Source of the DNA: Pyropia yezoensis
Taxonomy: Eukaryota > Rhodophyta > Bangiophyceae > Bangiales > Bangiaceae
Direction: 5' to 3'
Assembly: GCA_009829735.1 (NCBI GenBank)
Contig: CM020618.1
Coordinates: 35,626,894 to 35,690,893 of the forward strand
DNA length: 64,000 nt
A program made the position numbers and the translations under genes. Under the pieces are notes generated by a model, which saw only the letters and a list, made by a program, of their open reading frames with translations, did not search any database and was not told the origin of the DNA. This document shows, piece after piece, positions 51,919 to 63,270 of this stretch; the first letter of the stretch is position 1; each line of letters begins with the position of its first letter.

Positions 51919-54900
51919 CTGTTGGAGCTGGTCGTCCGAAGCTCACAACGGCAGCCTCGGCCAAGTGGGTCAAGAGGACGAACCAACCGTGCCGGATACT
52001 GCGGCGTCCTAAGGGAGTCCGCCCACCTCGGGTAGGACTCCCCAAGAACGTAAACCCACGTCGGGTCATCGCGGTGCTGACGGGTGAGAACTTCCAGGTG
52101 GCTGGACGGGTGCAACTTGCCCCCGGCCGCGCCTGTTGTGCCCGTGTCATACTTGATACCGGGTCAGGAGCCTCCTTGATACGCAAGTCGCTAATACCAA
52201 AGGAGATGAAGCTCCAACGCTGGAAGTCTAAAGCTGACCATCTGATCGACATCAATGGTGGGGTACTGCCCATCGTTGGTGCCGTGACCCTACCAACTAG
52301 GTTGGGGGCCCATACGGTCGACGTGACCTATGGTGTAGTTGAGCATATATCGGTACCCCTGCTTCTGGGTACCCCTTATGTCGTAACACAAGTGCCTTTG
52401 ATTTGTGGCCCTGAGTACTGGGTCAAGTTGATGAATGGGGAGACTATCCCCATCCTTGGTAAGGGAAAGTCTGTGGCTCCTGTGACAGTCCCACAGTCGA
52501 ATCCTGTTTGCTCTGTGAGGGAAGGGTTTACTGCTACCCTGCGTTTAGCCCGTAAAGTCACGTTGCCCCCCAACTCGGTGGCGCACGTTGATGTTGTAAC
52601 TGATTATACGGGGAACGGGTTGGTGCACCCGTACCCCCGCCTTGCTCGCAAGCACCAAGTGCATGTTGCCCTTGGCACGATGGACTCCAAAGCCGGAGTC
52701 CCGTGGAGGATCCAGGTGATGAACCTGAGCTCGTCGCCCAAGTACTTCAAGTCGGGAGCCAAGTTCGGCTATATCGACCAACACGAGGGGCCGGTAGTAG
52801 CGGTCACCCTCAACGCGGGCGCAAGTAGCGACCCGAGGTCCGGAAAGGAGAAGCATCAAGCCAAGTCGGCCGCCTCTCCTCGGCCCCATGTGAACATGGA
52901 GGGTGTTCCACCCAGGTTGAGGGTTCAAGTTGAACGCCTCTTGGACCGATATCACAAGTTGTGGGATGGTCAATTGGGACTCATGAGAGCTACCCATCAC
53001 CGGATCGAGTTGAAGCCCGGTGCACCCCCTATACGCCAACAACCGTATAGGGGAGGACCCCGTTCAAGGGCCCTCGTTAAGGAGCAAGTTGCTCGCATGG
53101 AGGCCCTCGATGTGATCGAGGCCAGTAACGCCGAGTGGGCGAGTCCGGTGGTTATCGTGCCCAAAGTTGATGGGACCCCCCGGTTCTGTATCGACTACCG
53201 TAAGCTCAACGAGAGCACGGTGAAGGACAGTTATCCCCTACCTATGATGGACGACTTTCTGGATTCTCTGGGGGAGGCAAACGTGTTCTCTACCCTGGAC
53301 TGTAACGCGGGGTACTGGCAAATTCCCATTGCCCCGGAGGACAGGCATAAAACTACCTTTACCTGTCACTGTGGTACCTACCAGTGCAAGCGTCTACCGT
53401 TTGGCCTGAGTAACGCGCCGGCAACTTTCCAGCGCGCTATGGACATGATTCTGGCCGGAGTACGGTGGCAGATCTGTCTCGTGTACCTAGACGATATCAT
53501 TGTGTTCTCTTGAAGTCCGGAGGAACACATTGGCCATCTTGGCCAGGTGTTCAAGATACTTGCTGACGCCGGTGTGTCACTGAAGGCGAGTAAGTGCCAC
53601 CTCTTCACTCAAGATGTGGAATACTTGGGACATGTTGTCCGTCCGGGGCGTCTCAGTGTCAACGAGAAGAACTTGAGGGCCATCCATAAGGCTCAGTACC
53701 CCCGGACCCAGACCCAGATGAGGAGCTTCCTCGGGATGTGCAACGCGTACCGACGTTTCACCGAGGGCTTCGCCAAGGTGGCGAAGCCGTTGGATGAGTT
53801 AGTGAGCTCAACGCTACCGAAGAACCTGCCTCCCCCAAGTCGGGTGGAGCAGGAATCCTTTGAGACTCTTCGGGACCTTCTGCTGAAGCCCCCTATCCTG
53901 GCTATTCCCAGGTTGGGAGGCCACTACATCCTGGATGTGAACGCTGGCTACGACCAACTTGGTTGTGTGTTGCATCAGCAGCAGCCGGACAAGGAGTACT
54001 TGCCGGTGGGATACTTCAGCAAGGGGCTGAACTCGGCCGAGAAGAACTATGGAGTCACCGAGTTGGAAGGACTCGCAGTGGTGTGGGCGGCGACGTCACT
54101 TCGTCACTACCTAGAGGGTGAGAAGTTCCTCATCCGCTGTGACCACCGCGCGTTGCAGTTCATCTTTAAGACGGATTGTACGAACACTCGTCTCAACCAG
54201 TGGAGGGTGTGACTGGCACCCTTCAACTTTGATATTGAGTACCGACCTGGCAGGCAACATGCCCTTGCCGACGGCCTTTCTCGGGTACCTACCGAGGGGC
54301 TGGACACTAACCCAGTCGATGAGGACATCCCCATCGTGGGGGTAGTCACGCGCTCGGGTCAGGTGTTGAACCCCGAGGCGCCAGGGAACAAGAAGTACTT
54401 GCCCTTGTCCCTGGACGAGGTGGTGAAGGCCCAGGCCGAGGATCCCTTCTGCAAGTCGCAGAGGGATACTATGGATACAGTGGCGGAGACGCGGTTCTTT
54501 CTGGGAGACGATGGCCTCCTCATGAGGAGGGAGGTATTCCAGGGGACCGAACAACTTGTCGTCCCCGCATCCCTCAAGGACAGTATCCTTGAGAGGGAGC
54601 ATAACGCTCCCACGGGTGGACACCTGGGGTCTAGTAAACTGTACCAGACCCTGAGGACCAGGTACTCCTGGCCGTCCATGGTGGTGGACATCTACAGTTG
54701 GGTAGCTGCCTGCACAAGTTGTGCACAGAACCGTCTGATGAAACGGCAGCCTACTACGGCTATGCTATTGTTCCCGGCCAAGGAGCCCTTTGCCGCGTTG
54801 GCAATGGACATCCTTGGGCCACTGCCAGTGACCGAGGAGGGCAACCAGTACCTCCTGGTCGTCTGTGACCGCTTCACGAAACTTACGCAAGCGATCCCAC

Positions 54901-55031
54901 TGGCAGAGATCACGGCCATGTCGGTCGTGTCAGCCTTCCTAGATCACTGGGTTGCCGCGTATGGCATTCCGGATGGTACACTATCGGACAATGGACCGCA
55001 ATTTGCGTCTGTACTGTTTCAGGGAGTGCTG
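51912..55031 (+). pseudogene. pol: RT-B pol, broken and truncated
   Basis: One frame encodes protease ('VILDTGSGASLI'), RT ('FCIDYRKLNESTVKDSYP', 'LVYLDDIIVFS'), RNase H ('LDVNAGYDQLGCVLHQQQ') and the first part of integrase ('CTSCAQN', 'MDILGPLP', 'LSDNGPQFASVLFQG'). Unlike RT-A, protease and RT are in the same frame. TGA stops at 53511-53513 (just after the YLDD block) and 54210-54212 (in RNase H) interrupt it. At 55031/55032 it is cut off by the LTR of RT-C, before the integrase Glu and any chromodomain. The rest should lie beyond RT-C, outside the window. Confidence 0.9.
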
Positions 55032-55438
55032 TGTAGCATATCCGCCCCTTGTACCGAATTCCGGTATTTACTGGCTTGTAGCCCCCCTGACTGGTGGCCC
55101 CAGCCTTGTTGGCATGGGTCCGCTTGTGGCTCGCCCTTTGGGGGACTACTTTTGTTTTGTATTGTTTATCTGTCCTTGCCTTGGAGGGATTTTTTCTATT
55201 GATTGCTATGCTCGTAGCGATCGGCCGTCCGGCCTCCGCTCGGTCGCTCGACCGGCATATTGTTTTCGCCCTTATCTGCGACGTGGGGACTCGCCGCTGC
55301 CTTCGGCCGGCTTGCTCCCCATCGAACGTCCAGGAGCTAAAGGTCTGTTTTCTTTTCCTCTACGGTAATAGCTTCCTCTTTGCCTTCCGGGCGCCGGTCG
55401 GTCCCATATCCTTTATATCGGGTAACACATATTCCACA
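55032..55438 (+). repeat. RT-C 5' LTR
   Basis: 407 bp from TGTAGCATATCC to ATTCCACA, TG...CA form. It interrupts RT-B integrase. The five bases before it are TGCTG, the expected target duplication, but the 3' LTR is outside the window. Confidence 0.8.
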
Positions 55439-55439
55439 T

Positions 55440-55456
55440 GGGTGGAGCAGCAGGGG
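55440..55456 (+). other. RT-C primer-binding site
   Basis: GGGTGGAGCAGCAGGGG, sharing 16 of 17 bases with the RT-A and RT-B sites and starting two bases after the LTR. Confidence 0.65.
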
Positions 55457-55656
55457 ATACTGCTCGTGTGCGGCGCTGCCGTACACTCGTACGTGTTCCT
55501 TGGTGCCTTGTGGCAGTTGTGTTGACGATCTCTTGATCGGGTGTTGCAGGGCGACATCACCGATCAGTGAAGGCTGGACGACGCCGGGCGTCGTGCCACG
55601 AGGACCTTTTGGTTGGCGACGCAGGGCGCGCCGACGCAAGTACGCCGGGTTGCGAT

Positions 55657-57402
55657 ATGGCTTCGGGAGCCCCTGATGGCGCTCGGCGCTCGAAGGGTAA
55701 GGGGATTGCCCTGCCTTCGAGTTACACGCCACCAGGCGGAGGGAGCGGAACAAGCCGCCGTCCGGCACCCGAGGTTACCCCCCCAAGCCCCGACGCGGAG
55801 GATATTCCTAACTCCAAGTTGAAGAGCTTGAAGGCGGTGGTGGAGGCACTTCGCGACCGTCTTGAGGCCCAAGAGGCCGCCAACAAGGAGTTGGAGAAGT
55901 CTAACACCAAACTGGTGACCACTCTTGAGGAGCTGAGAAAGCCACCCTCAAATGACGCGTTTCGTCAACGGACGACGTCGAACCGACAGCCGGTGGGAAA
56001 GATGACCCGGGGACCTGCTCAAGGGGCGTCCCACGCCAGCCTGCCTGTTGGCAATCTTCAGATGAAGAACCGTCGGATCCGCGCGTTGGAGCGCCAAGTC
56101 GAAGACCTAAAGGTCAGGGTCTCGACTAAGCGTTCGATCGCCCGGGAGGGAGGCGCATCATCCGCTGATGATGGGATGTCATCCGACAACTCGTCGTCCT
56201 CGTCTTCCTCGTCTTCGGACGAAACCTATGACGGTCGTTGGGACCCTTCCCCACCGTCAAGCCCGACCTCATCGAGCAGTGATTCCGTTACGGAAAGTTC
56301 GGACGCGCACCGTCGACGTGCGCGTCGTTTCCGGCGCCGACCGGCGCCGGCAGCTGAACTCACGGAGTTGGGTGACCGCAAGTTGGTCATTCGACCCGGC
56401 AACAGTCGCTTTAAGTCACTCTTGGACTACAGGACCTACTTCCTTCTCCGACGGAGCACCAAGTATACACCATCGATGGTGAAAGATGCTAGCAAGATGA
56501 ACAAGCGCCTAGACGGGGCGTTCCAGGGTCAAGAGACCTTTAACGGTGGCGACCCCCTCGGTGTTTTCACCTTCCTCACCACCTTTCGCAGAGCTTGCGA
56601 CGCGGCAGGGCTGACCCACGGCCGGGCGTTCCCCTTGATCGCCTTCCGGCTGGCGGGAGCCACCAAGCGCGCATTCGCCAGCGCGGCCAACACGGTTGTC
56701 AGTGGCAAGCACTACGAGCTCACCACCTATGGTAAAGGAGTCAACTGGCTTCTCAAGAAGTACGCAACTCATGCCGGTTTGGCAACGGCCTACCACGACA
56801 TCATTACGATGAATCAAGCGGACACAGAGGTCCCGCGCGTGTTTGCCTCCCGCGTGGAGGCGGCGTGCGATCGCCTCTGTGGCCTGTTCTCCGCCCAACA
56901 CGTGAAGGATGTCTTCATCAACGGTCTTTCAGACCTCATCAAACCAAACGTCCGTGTTCTGGACAGTCAGTTCCCTGATCGCCCAATGGCGGACACAGTG
57001 GCAGCTGCCCAAGGGTTTTGGGAAGGCGCCACGCGCCTGCGGCAGTCCATCAAGGCCAGCCGGCCAGCCATGATCAAGGTTAGTCAAATCGACTCTACCC
57101 CTGAGCCCCCAGCGCGCACGGTCGATCGACCATTCGACCCCATTAGGGCTGTCCGCACGGACACGCCCAACCCGCGAGCGAACGACATCTGTTACAACTG
57201 TAACGAGCGCGGACACTTTGCCTCTCGATGCCCTAAGCCCCGTCGTGAACGACGTCAGGCACGAGTGATGGCACTCATTGACGACTCGGTCCGCAAGCAG
57301 ATCAATGCGATCGTCGAGAACGAAGTCCTGCCGGACTCGGACGACGACGACGTCGAAAGCAACGACGCCGGCGACGGCAAGGCCGACTCGAAAAACGAGT
57401 AA
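55657..57402 (+). CDS. gag: RT-C Gag polyprotein
   Basis: 581 residues from ATG 55657 to TAA 57400-57402. An N-terminal Pro/Gly/Ser-rich part is followed by a predicted coiled coil ('KLKSLKAVVEALRDRLEAQE'), a Ser-rich acidic stretch, then a capsid-like region with 'GVFTFLTTFRRACDAAG' and 'GVNWLLKKYATHAGLATAY', similar to RT-A and RT-B gag. The zinc knuckle is CYNCNERGHFASRC. The tail is acidic. The last codons are TCG AAA AAC GAG TAA. The frame is intact. Confidence 0.92.
   Translation: MASGAPDGARRSKGKGIALPSSYTPPGGGSGTSRRPAPEVTPPSPDAEDIPNSKLKSLKAVVEALRDRLEAQEAANKELEKSNTKLVTTLEELRKPPSNDAFRQRTTSNRQPVGKMTRGPAQGASHASLPVGNLQMKNRRIRALERQVEDLKVRVSTKRSIAREGGASSADDGMSSDNSSSSSSSSSDETYDGRWDPSPPSSPTSSSSDSVTESSDAHRRRARRFRRRPAPAAELTELGDRKLVIRPGNSRFKSLLDYRTYFLLRRSTKYTPSMVKDASKMNKRLDGAFQGQETFNGGDPLGVFTFLTTFRRACDAAGLTHGRAFPLIAFRLAGATKRAFASAANTVVSGKHYELTTYGKGVNWLLKKYATHAGLATAYHDIITMNQADTEVPRVFASRVEAACDRLCGLFSAQHVKDVFINGLSDLIKPNVRVLDSQFPDRPMADTVAAAQGFWEGATRLRQSIKASRPAMIKVSQIDSTPEPPARTVDRPFDPIRAVRTDTPNPRANDICYNCNERGHFASRCPKPRRERRQARVMALIDDSVRKQINAIVENEVLPDSDDDDVESNDAGDGKADSKNE
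57390..57396 (+). promoter_or_regulatory. RT-C -1 ribosomal frameshift site GAAAAAC
   Basis: G AAA AAC is in register with gag, one codon before TAA. Six bases downstream, 57403-57410 (GTCGAGGA) pairs at 7 of 8 positions with 57424-57431 (TCCCCGAC). The first base breaks the strict XXX rule, but AAA AAC is the strongest known slip pair. Pol continues in the -1 frame. Confidence 0.75.
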
Positions 57403-60400
57403 GTCGAGGACCACCGGGCAGTCTCCCCGACGCACCCTTGCCTGCCCGACAAGATAGACCTAAGGTCACCAAGATACTGAGCAAAGCTCATCGACATTAT
57501 GAAATCGCCGCCTGTATAGGCACGGAGCTCGCGAACACGCGGAGTATGAGACCCATCCTCGATACCGGAGCTGGCGTCAACCTCATCCGGCCGGATGTTC
57601 TACCGCCACATTGGCGCGACTACGCCGACACGTTAACCAGTGCACCGCACATTGTTGATGCCAACGGGCAAACAATCAAGGCTCTGCAAGCCATCCACTT
57701 GTTCATCGACACCGGAGGGGTTCAAGCCTTTGAACGTTTTTACGTTACGCCCAACCTGTCGGTCAAGTGCATACTCGGGACTGAGTTCATCGATAAGCAC
57801 ATCGAGGCAATCCTGCCCGCCCGCAAACGTATCGTTTGGCAAGGTGCTGAAAACCATTCGATCGGCCACTCCCCAATCCTGAGCATCCGTCAAGACGACG
57901 TCATGGAGCCCCAATGGGCCGGGGGGTCGACCAAGGTCCGTGCTTGCAAACAAACGCGCCTCAAGGGCAAGACCGAGGAATGGATTATGGTCAGATGTGA
58001 CACGCCGGGACTGGTTACTCTTCAACCAAACGCACGATTGTGCCGACACAAGGCCATGGCAGTCGCCCGCGGACTCGCCACCATCAAACCTGACGAACCA
58101 TTTCTGGTTAAGGTATGCAACTTCGGGCCAGACACGGCCATCCTGCGAAAGGGCTGCGTCCTCGCGTTTGCCGAGCCCCACCTCGGGCAAGTCCTCGCCG
58201 CCCCGACGGAGGATACGGGGTCAACCGACCCAGAGACCAAACAGCCCAAACCGTCACTTGACGACATCAACCTCGACGGGGCTCCCCAACATTTGCACGC
58301 GCAAATTAAGTCGATGTTGGCCAAGCATGGCAAGATGTGGGACGGGACCCTCGGGGTCATACACGCTGCAGAGCACGCCATCGTCACCCCACCTGGGGTT
58401 GCCCCTATAAGGGCGCAGCCCTATCGAACCGGTGCGTTCAAACGGGCGATCATCGTCGATCAAATCAACAAGATGTTGAAGCTCAAGGTTATTAAACCAA
58501 GTCACAGTGACTGGGCCAGTCCGGTCGTCATCGTACCGAAGAAAAATGGGAAGGCCCGGTTTTGTGTCGATTATCGACGGTTGAACAGCATCACTAAGAA
58601 GGATGCGTACCCCCTTCCGCGTATGGGGGACTGTCTCGACTCCCTCGGAGACGCCAAAGTATTCACCTCTCTCGACTGTACCGCTGGGTACTGGCAAGTG
58701 CCATTGCGGCAGGAGGACCAAGAAAAAACGGCCTTCACAACGCACTATGGCATCTTCGACTGGACAACGATGCCATTCGGCTTGACCAATGCCCCGGCGA
58801 CGTTTCAACGTGCCCTGGATATTATACTCTCCGGACTCAAGTGGCAAGTCTGCCTCGTCTACTTCGACGACGTCATCATCTTCTCGGCAACCGCCAAACA
58901 ACACATCCATGATGTAGACAAGGTCCTTACCCGACTACGGGAGGCCGGCGTGACTCTCAATCTTGAGAAGTGCAAGTGGTTTTCCAACGAGGTGGAGTAC
59001 CTCGGCTACAGCATAACGCCTGGTAAACTCCACGTTCTTGACAAGAACACCGACGCCCTGCGTCAAGCAACGTTCCCCAAGACCAAGACCCAACTCAAGA
59101 GTTTTCTCGGCATGTGCAACGTCTATCGACGGTTCGTGGTAGACTTTACCAAGAGAGCCCGACCGCTAAACGCGTTGACCAAGAAAGACGTCCCACCGGA
59201 CCTGCCCCCACCCTCGACCGAGGAGTTGGCGTCCTTTGAGGACCTCCGTGACGCCTTGGTGCACCCACCAATCTTGGCCTTGCCTAAGGCTGGGCGTGAG
59301 CTAACGCTCGATGTCGACGCAAGTGGGTATCAACTCGGCTGCACGTTACTCCAAACGGACGACGATGGAAAACCACAGCCACTCGGCTACTGGAGCCGCG
59401 CTCTTAACGCAGCGGAGCTCAACTACTCCACAACGGAGCGAGAATGCCTTGGCATTGTGTGGGCTGTCCTCAAGTTGAGGCACTTCCTAGAAGGACAACA
59501 CTTCATAATCCGATCGGACCATCAATGCCTTAGCTGGATATACAGCACTGCCGACTCTAGCGGTCGGTTGATGAGATGGCGTATGCGTCTCGCAGCGTTC
59601 GACTTCGAACTGAAATACAAGCCAGGTGCTAGTCACCACCTGCCCGACTTCCTGTCCCGCGCGGACAATAACGCGATGAACGAAACGATCAACGATGCCA
59701 TACCATGTCTAGCGGTGGCCCAGACGGCACACGGCGTCCAAACGGACAGGTACACAGGCACAACCGACCCCAAGCCTCTTGACTTCTATGAAGTCATTAA
59801 CAAGCAACAATCGGATGATTTCTGCAAGTCGATCATCGACAGCGTCAACAACGGAGGACACAAGTCATTCTACCTTGACGACAACAACGCACTGCGTCGC
59901 AAAACTGTGTATGGAGACCAACTGGTCGTCCCCAAGTCGCAACAAGATGTCATCTTGAAGCTCCAACACACGGCCACCATGGCCGCCCACCCGGGCATGA
60001 ACAAGATGTACTTCACTATGAGAACAAAATTCTACTGGCCATCCATGATATCGGATATCCACAAGACCATCACCAATTGCACCACTTGTGCACAGAACCG
60101 GCTAGCGTTGCGTAAGCATACGACGCCTCTGACCCTGTTCCCGGCGTCAGAACCACTGACGGAACTGTCGATCGACATCCTCGGCCCCTTGCCAGCAAGC
60201 AAAAGCGGAAATTGATTCATCTTGGTCATTACGGACCGCTTTGCAAAGCTTACAAAGTGCATCGCACTCAAGACCATCACGGCCATCTCCGTCTCATCCG
60301 CTGTTATTGAACACTGGATAGCCTGCTATGGCCCACCGGACAAGATCTTGTCCGACCAAGGACCCCTGTTCATGTCAAACTTTTTCATCGCCGTGATGAA

Positions 60401-61868
60401 GGTACTCGGAGTCGAGACGGTGCGCACCACCGCGTACCACCCACAGACCAACGGTCAAGTCGAACGGTACAATCGTACGATTGCTACACAACTGCGTCAC
60501 TACGTGACCGAGGACCCCAAGCGCTGGGACGAGCTTCTGCCCGTCCTGACTATGGCTTACAACAGCCAACCACATCGGTCCACTGGACTAGCGCCATTCG
60601 AGCTTGTCATCCCACGACGTGTCCCTAACCTGTCGGTTCGTAACTTGCCACCAGGCACGTCCATATCCCAAAGAGGGACCCTCAATGACGGATCGCCGCT
60701 CGCGAGAAAGCGCGAGTTCATGGCCCGACTGCGGCTGCAGATCCCGGCCGTCATCAAGGCCCTCGCCAAGACTCAACAACGTTACAAACGTAACTTCGAT
60801 GCCCACGTTGGGACGCGCAACCGTAAGATCAAGATCGGCGACTATGTCTATACGACAAACCATCAACGAGCTAACAAGCTGCAGAGCAAGGCCGTCGGGC
60901 CATTCATAGTCGTCGACGCGGACGACTCTACCTTTGTCATTGACGTCGATGGTATCGAGAAACGCATCAACAGCGATCATGCCACTGCGGCACCCCGGCC
61001 GGACAACTTCAATGAGTCCACACCACACCCACTACTCGATGGGTTTGACAAACCACGGCCGGAGCCAACCGTCCACGACGAATACGTCATCGAAAAACTC
61101 ATGTCTCACCGACGGTCTGGAGATTCGTACGAATTCAAAGTCCGATGGTATGATTATACCCCCAAGGACGACACGTGGGAGCCAGTGGAAAACTTGCCAC
61201 GTAACCTTGTCATTCGACATTTGCGATCCAAAAAGGTAGAAATACCTGGATACACGTGGCGGAAGCCACGAAAGCCAACCACCAAGGTTGCTCTGGCAAC
61301 TGGACTTGTTGCGCTCACTGGCGCAGCCGCCGCTATTTGGCAACCACACGTACTCGCGGTCTACGTCGACCCATGGGGGGTGGTACAGGCTAATGTCCAA
61401 TGGGACAACGCAGACCGCTCGGTCCAGGAAAACATCCCTGTGTACTACATGAGGTCAACACTGCCAGAGGCATGCCGGAACTTCACCTCCCCCACATGGG
61501 GACCACTCTGGGAACTCCCAGAACTCACCAAGCACTATGGCGAGTTCAGCTACCAGCCGGAGAGGCATGTCACTGCCTCGGAGCAGAACTCACAAGGCAT
61601 CTACCTAAGGGTACCCCCCACCCACACCCTTGACCAAGTGGTCACAGAGCTACAATCCAGTCCAAAGGACACCCTCCTGGTCACCCCACGCTGGGAACAT
61701 GCCTCATGGTTCTCAAAAGCCAAACGGCTCTGTCATGAGTCGAAGATACTCCGGCCAGTCCCAACATCCGACAAAAAGACAACAGAATGGGCCAGGGCTG
61801 CCTTCATGTTCAAACACGAACAAACAAACAACAAGCCAAAGGGCCAACACAAGTACAAACAAGACTAA
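57396..61868 (+). pseudogene. pol: RT-C pol, one internal TGA, long C-terminal extension
   Basis: The -1 frame after gag encodes protease ('ILDTGAGVNLI'), RT ('FCVDYRRLNSITKKDAYP', 'LVYFDDVIIFS'), RNase H ('LDVDASGYQLGCTLLQ', 'LNYSTTERECLGIVW') and integrase (HHCC region, 'SIDILGPLP'). A TGA at 60213-60215 falls just after the first catalytic Asp block, and the frame then continues with 'ILSDQGPLFMSN' and 'HPQTNGQVERYNR'. A chromodomain lies at about 61077-61226 ('YEFKVRWYDYTPKDDTWEPV'). About 205 further residues follow that RT-A lacks, with a hydrophobic stretch and a 'TPRWEHASWFSKAKRLC' block. Reading through or reverting one codon would be needed for function. Confidence 0.9.
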
Positions 61869-61909
61869 CACAAGCCGTACGGCAGCACCCTCACCTCCCA
61901 ACCCCCCCC

Positions 61910-62319
61910 TCAACGGCGACGTCGCGAGCCCTCGTCAAAAGACGAACTGCGCGAGCGCACACGCCGAGCCGGCACACGAGGCGCATCCTCCTCCTCGTCA
62001 TCCGACATCTGTCGACGACGAACGCCAAGAATGGCACCAACGTCAACACGACGAGGACTCGCTGCCCGAGCCTCCACCGAGGGCGCACGACGCAGCTCAC
62101 TGAGCAAGCTATCGCGAATGCGAGACGGATCCGCCAAACGGGAGACCGTCAACACCAAAGCCTCAACGGCCTCCGACTCAGTCATCCCGCTGACCCGACG
62201 AAGAACGTCATCAATCTCCACGGTCTGACGAGACCAAGCAATGGCCAACGCCCCAGCCGTTGCGCCACGAGGCACCACTTGCCCAGCCAAGGCACCCTCC
62301 CGGTCAGTACCCAACAGGG
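61910..62319 (-). pseudogene. RT-C antisense ORF, C-terminal part, cut by RT-D LTR
   Basis: On the - strand, 42 bp past the end of pol, an open frame ends 'RRVRSRSSSFDEGSRRRR' and extends to the RT-D LTR at 62320. Its position and strand are those of the RT-A antisense ORF. 'VEIDDVLRRVSGMTESEAVE' can be laid against RT-A 'NVVDRVFACADSGQMSNSPV' near that protein's C-terminus, so the two may be related; the match is weak. The N-terminal portion must lie beyond RT-D. Confidence 0.5.
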
Positions 62320-62682
62320 TGTAGCACAATAGGGATCCGTCGCGCGTCCACTCTCAGGGAACACTCACCAAGGGGGATCGGCACCAACGTCACCGGGAGG
62401 CCAAGGTTGCTGTCCTTGGAGCGCAAGCCACGGGACCAAGATGGGAGCCCAAATGGGAGGGGTTTGTTGTTCTACCTTGGCCGGCGGTGGATTCGCCACC
62501 GGCCCCCTCGTTATAAACCCTCGGAGACACTACTAACTACCCTCCACCCCAAGATGCAAGTCCCTCTGGTCATACGTAACTTATAGATACCGTGACCAGT
62601 ACGAACTATCAAATTGAAAGTTAAGGGTTAGAAGTAGCCCCCCTGATATTAGGGTCACAATACGGACAACCATATTGCTACA
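62320..62682 (-). repeat. RT-D LTR (3' LTR of a - strand element)
   Basis: 363 bp with ends TGTAGCA...TGCTACA, a perfect 7-bp inverted repeat. On the - strand the base run TAAGGGGGGGATA (62683-62695) lies directly before TGTAGC, as a polypurine tract should. No primer-binding site adjoins either end. This makes it the 3' LTR of an element reading leftward from beyond the window. Confidence 0.65.
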
Positions 62683-62695
62683 TATCCCCCCCTTA
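62683..62695 (-). other. RT-D polypurine tract
   Basis: Reads TAAGGGGGGGATA on the - strand, immediately upstream of the LTR start. Confidence 0.6.
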
Positions 62696-63270
62696 GATTC
62701 GGCCCGTCCTCGGGTCGAGTTGCATTCGGGGTACCGAATGTAAGTGGGTCGCGTGACCGTTTACCCGTCGGGTGGGGCTTTGCGCCCCGTCGCGACAGAC
62801 ACCCCTTTTCGAGGTTGTCTCAGGGGGGTGCCCCCCTTTGCGTGGTACACACACACGATCCGTTTTCCGGACCGTTAAATTCCCGATGCGGGTTGCTGTT
62901 CACGCCCCCCCTTTCCGAGGGGTGGTGCAAGCGGATCCGCCACCAGGTGCCTGGTGGTAGGGGGGCCCCTCTCGTGTGGACGATTGAGTGGGGGGCGGGG
63001 GCTGCCCGCGTTGCGTGGGGGCGGTTGGGGGTGACCCCCCTTGCTTACCCCGTGTGTGGGTGTGGCCCCGTCCCGCCCAGGTGCCTGGGTGGAGCGCGGT
63101 CGTAGCCCCGTGGGGCGCGGGTCGACCCGCGTGCCTGCGGCGCTTCTCGTGGCCGTTTGTGGTCATAAGCGCGGGTGTCCGCGCTTCCCTGGCTCGTCCC
63201 GGTTATCCACCCGTACCGGGTTGTAGCCGTCGACGGCTTGTGGGCGCGGGGGGACTCCGCACCCGTTATC
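62683..63270. other. RT-D interior without recognised gene
   Basis: GC-rich, with many short G and C runs and a palindrome CATTCGG-GGTA-CCGAATG at 62724-62741. It lies between the LTR and the next ORF. No pol-like sequence is visible on either strand. Confidence 0.4.

Larger units (their letters stand above)
55032..62319 (+). mobile_element. RT-C: Ty3/gypsy chromovirus, visible part
   Basis: Runs from its 5' LTR through gag, pol and the 3' part of an antisense ORF, where RT-D has inserted at 62319/62320. The 3' LTR is beyond the window. One TGA in integrase indicates it is older than RT-A. Confidence 0.8.

Noticed and set aside
53511..60215. In-frame TGA codons as recoded selenocysteine or Trp
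   Set aside because: They replace non-conserved positions or Arg, host genes here use TGA as a stop, and no SECIS-like element was noticed. Decay is simpler.
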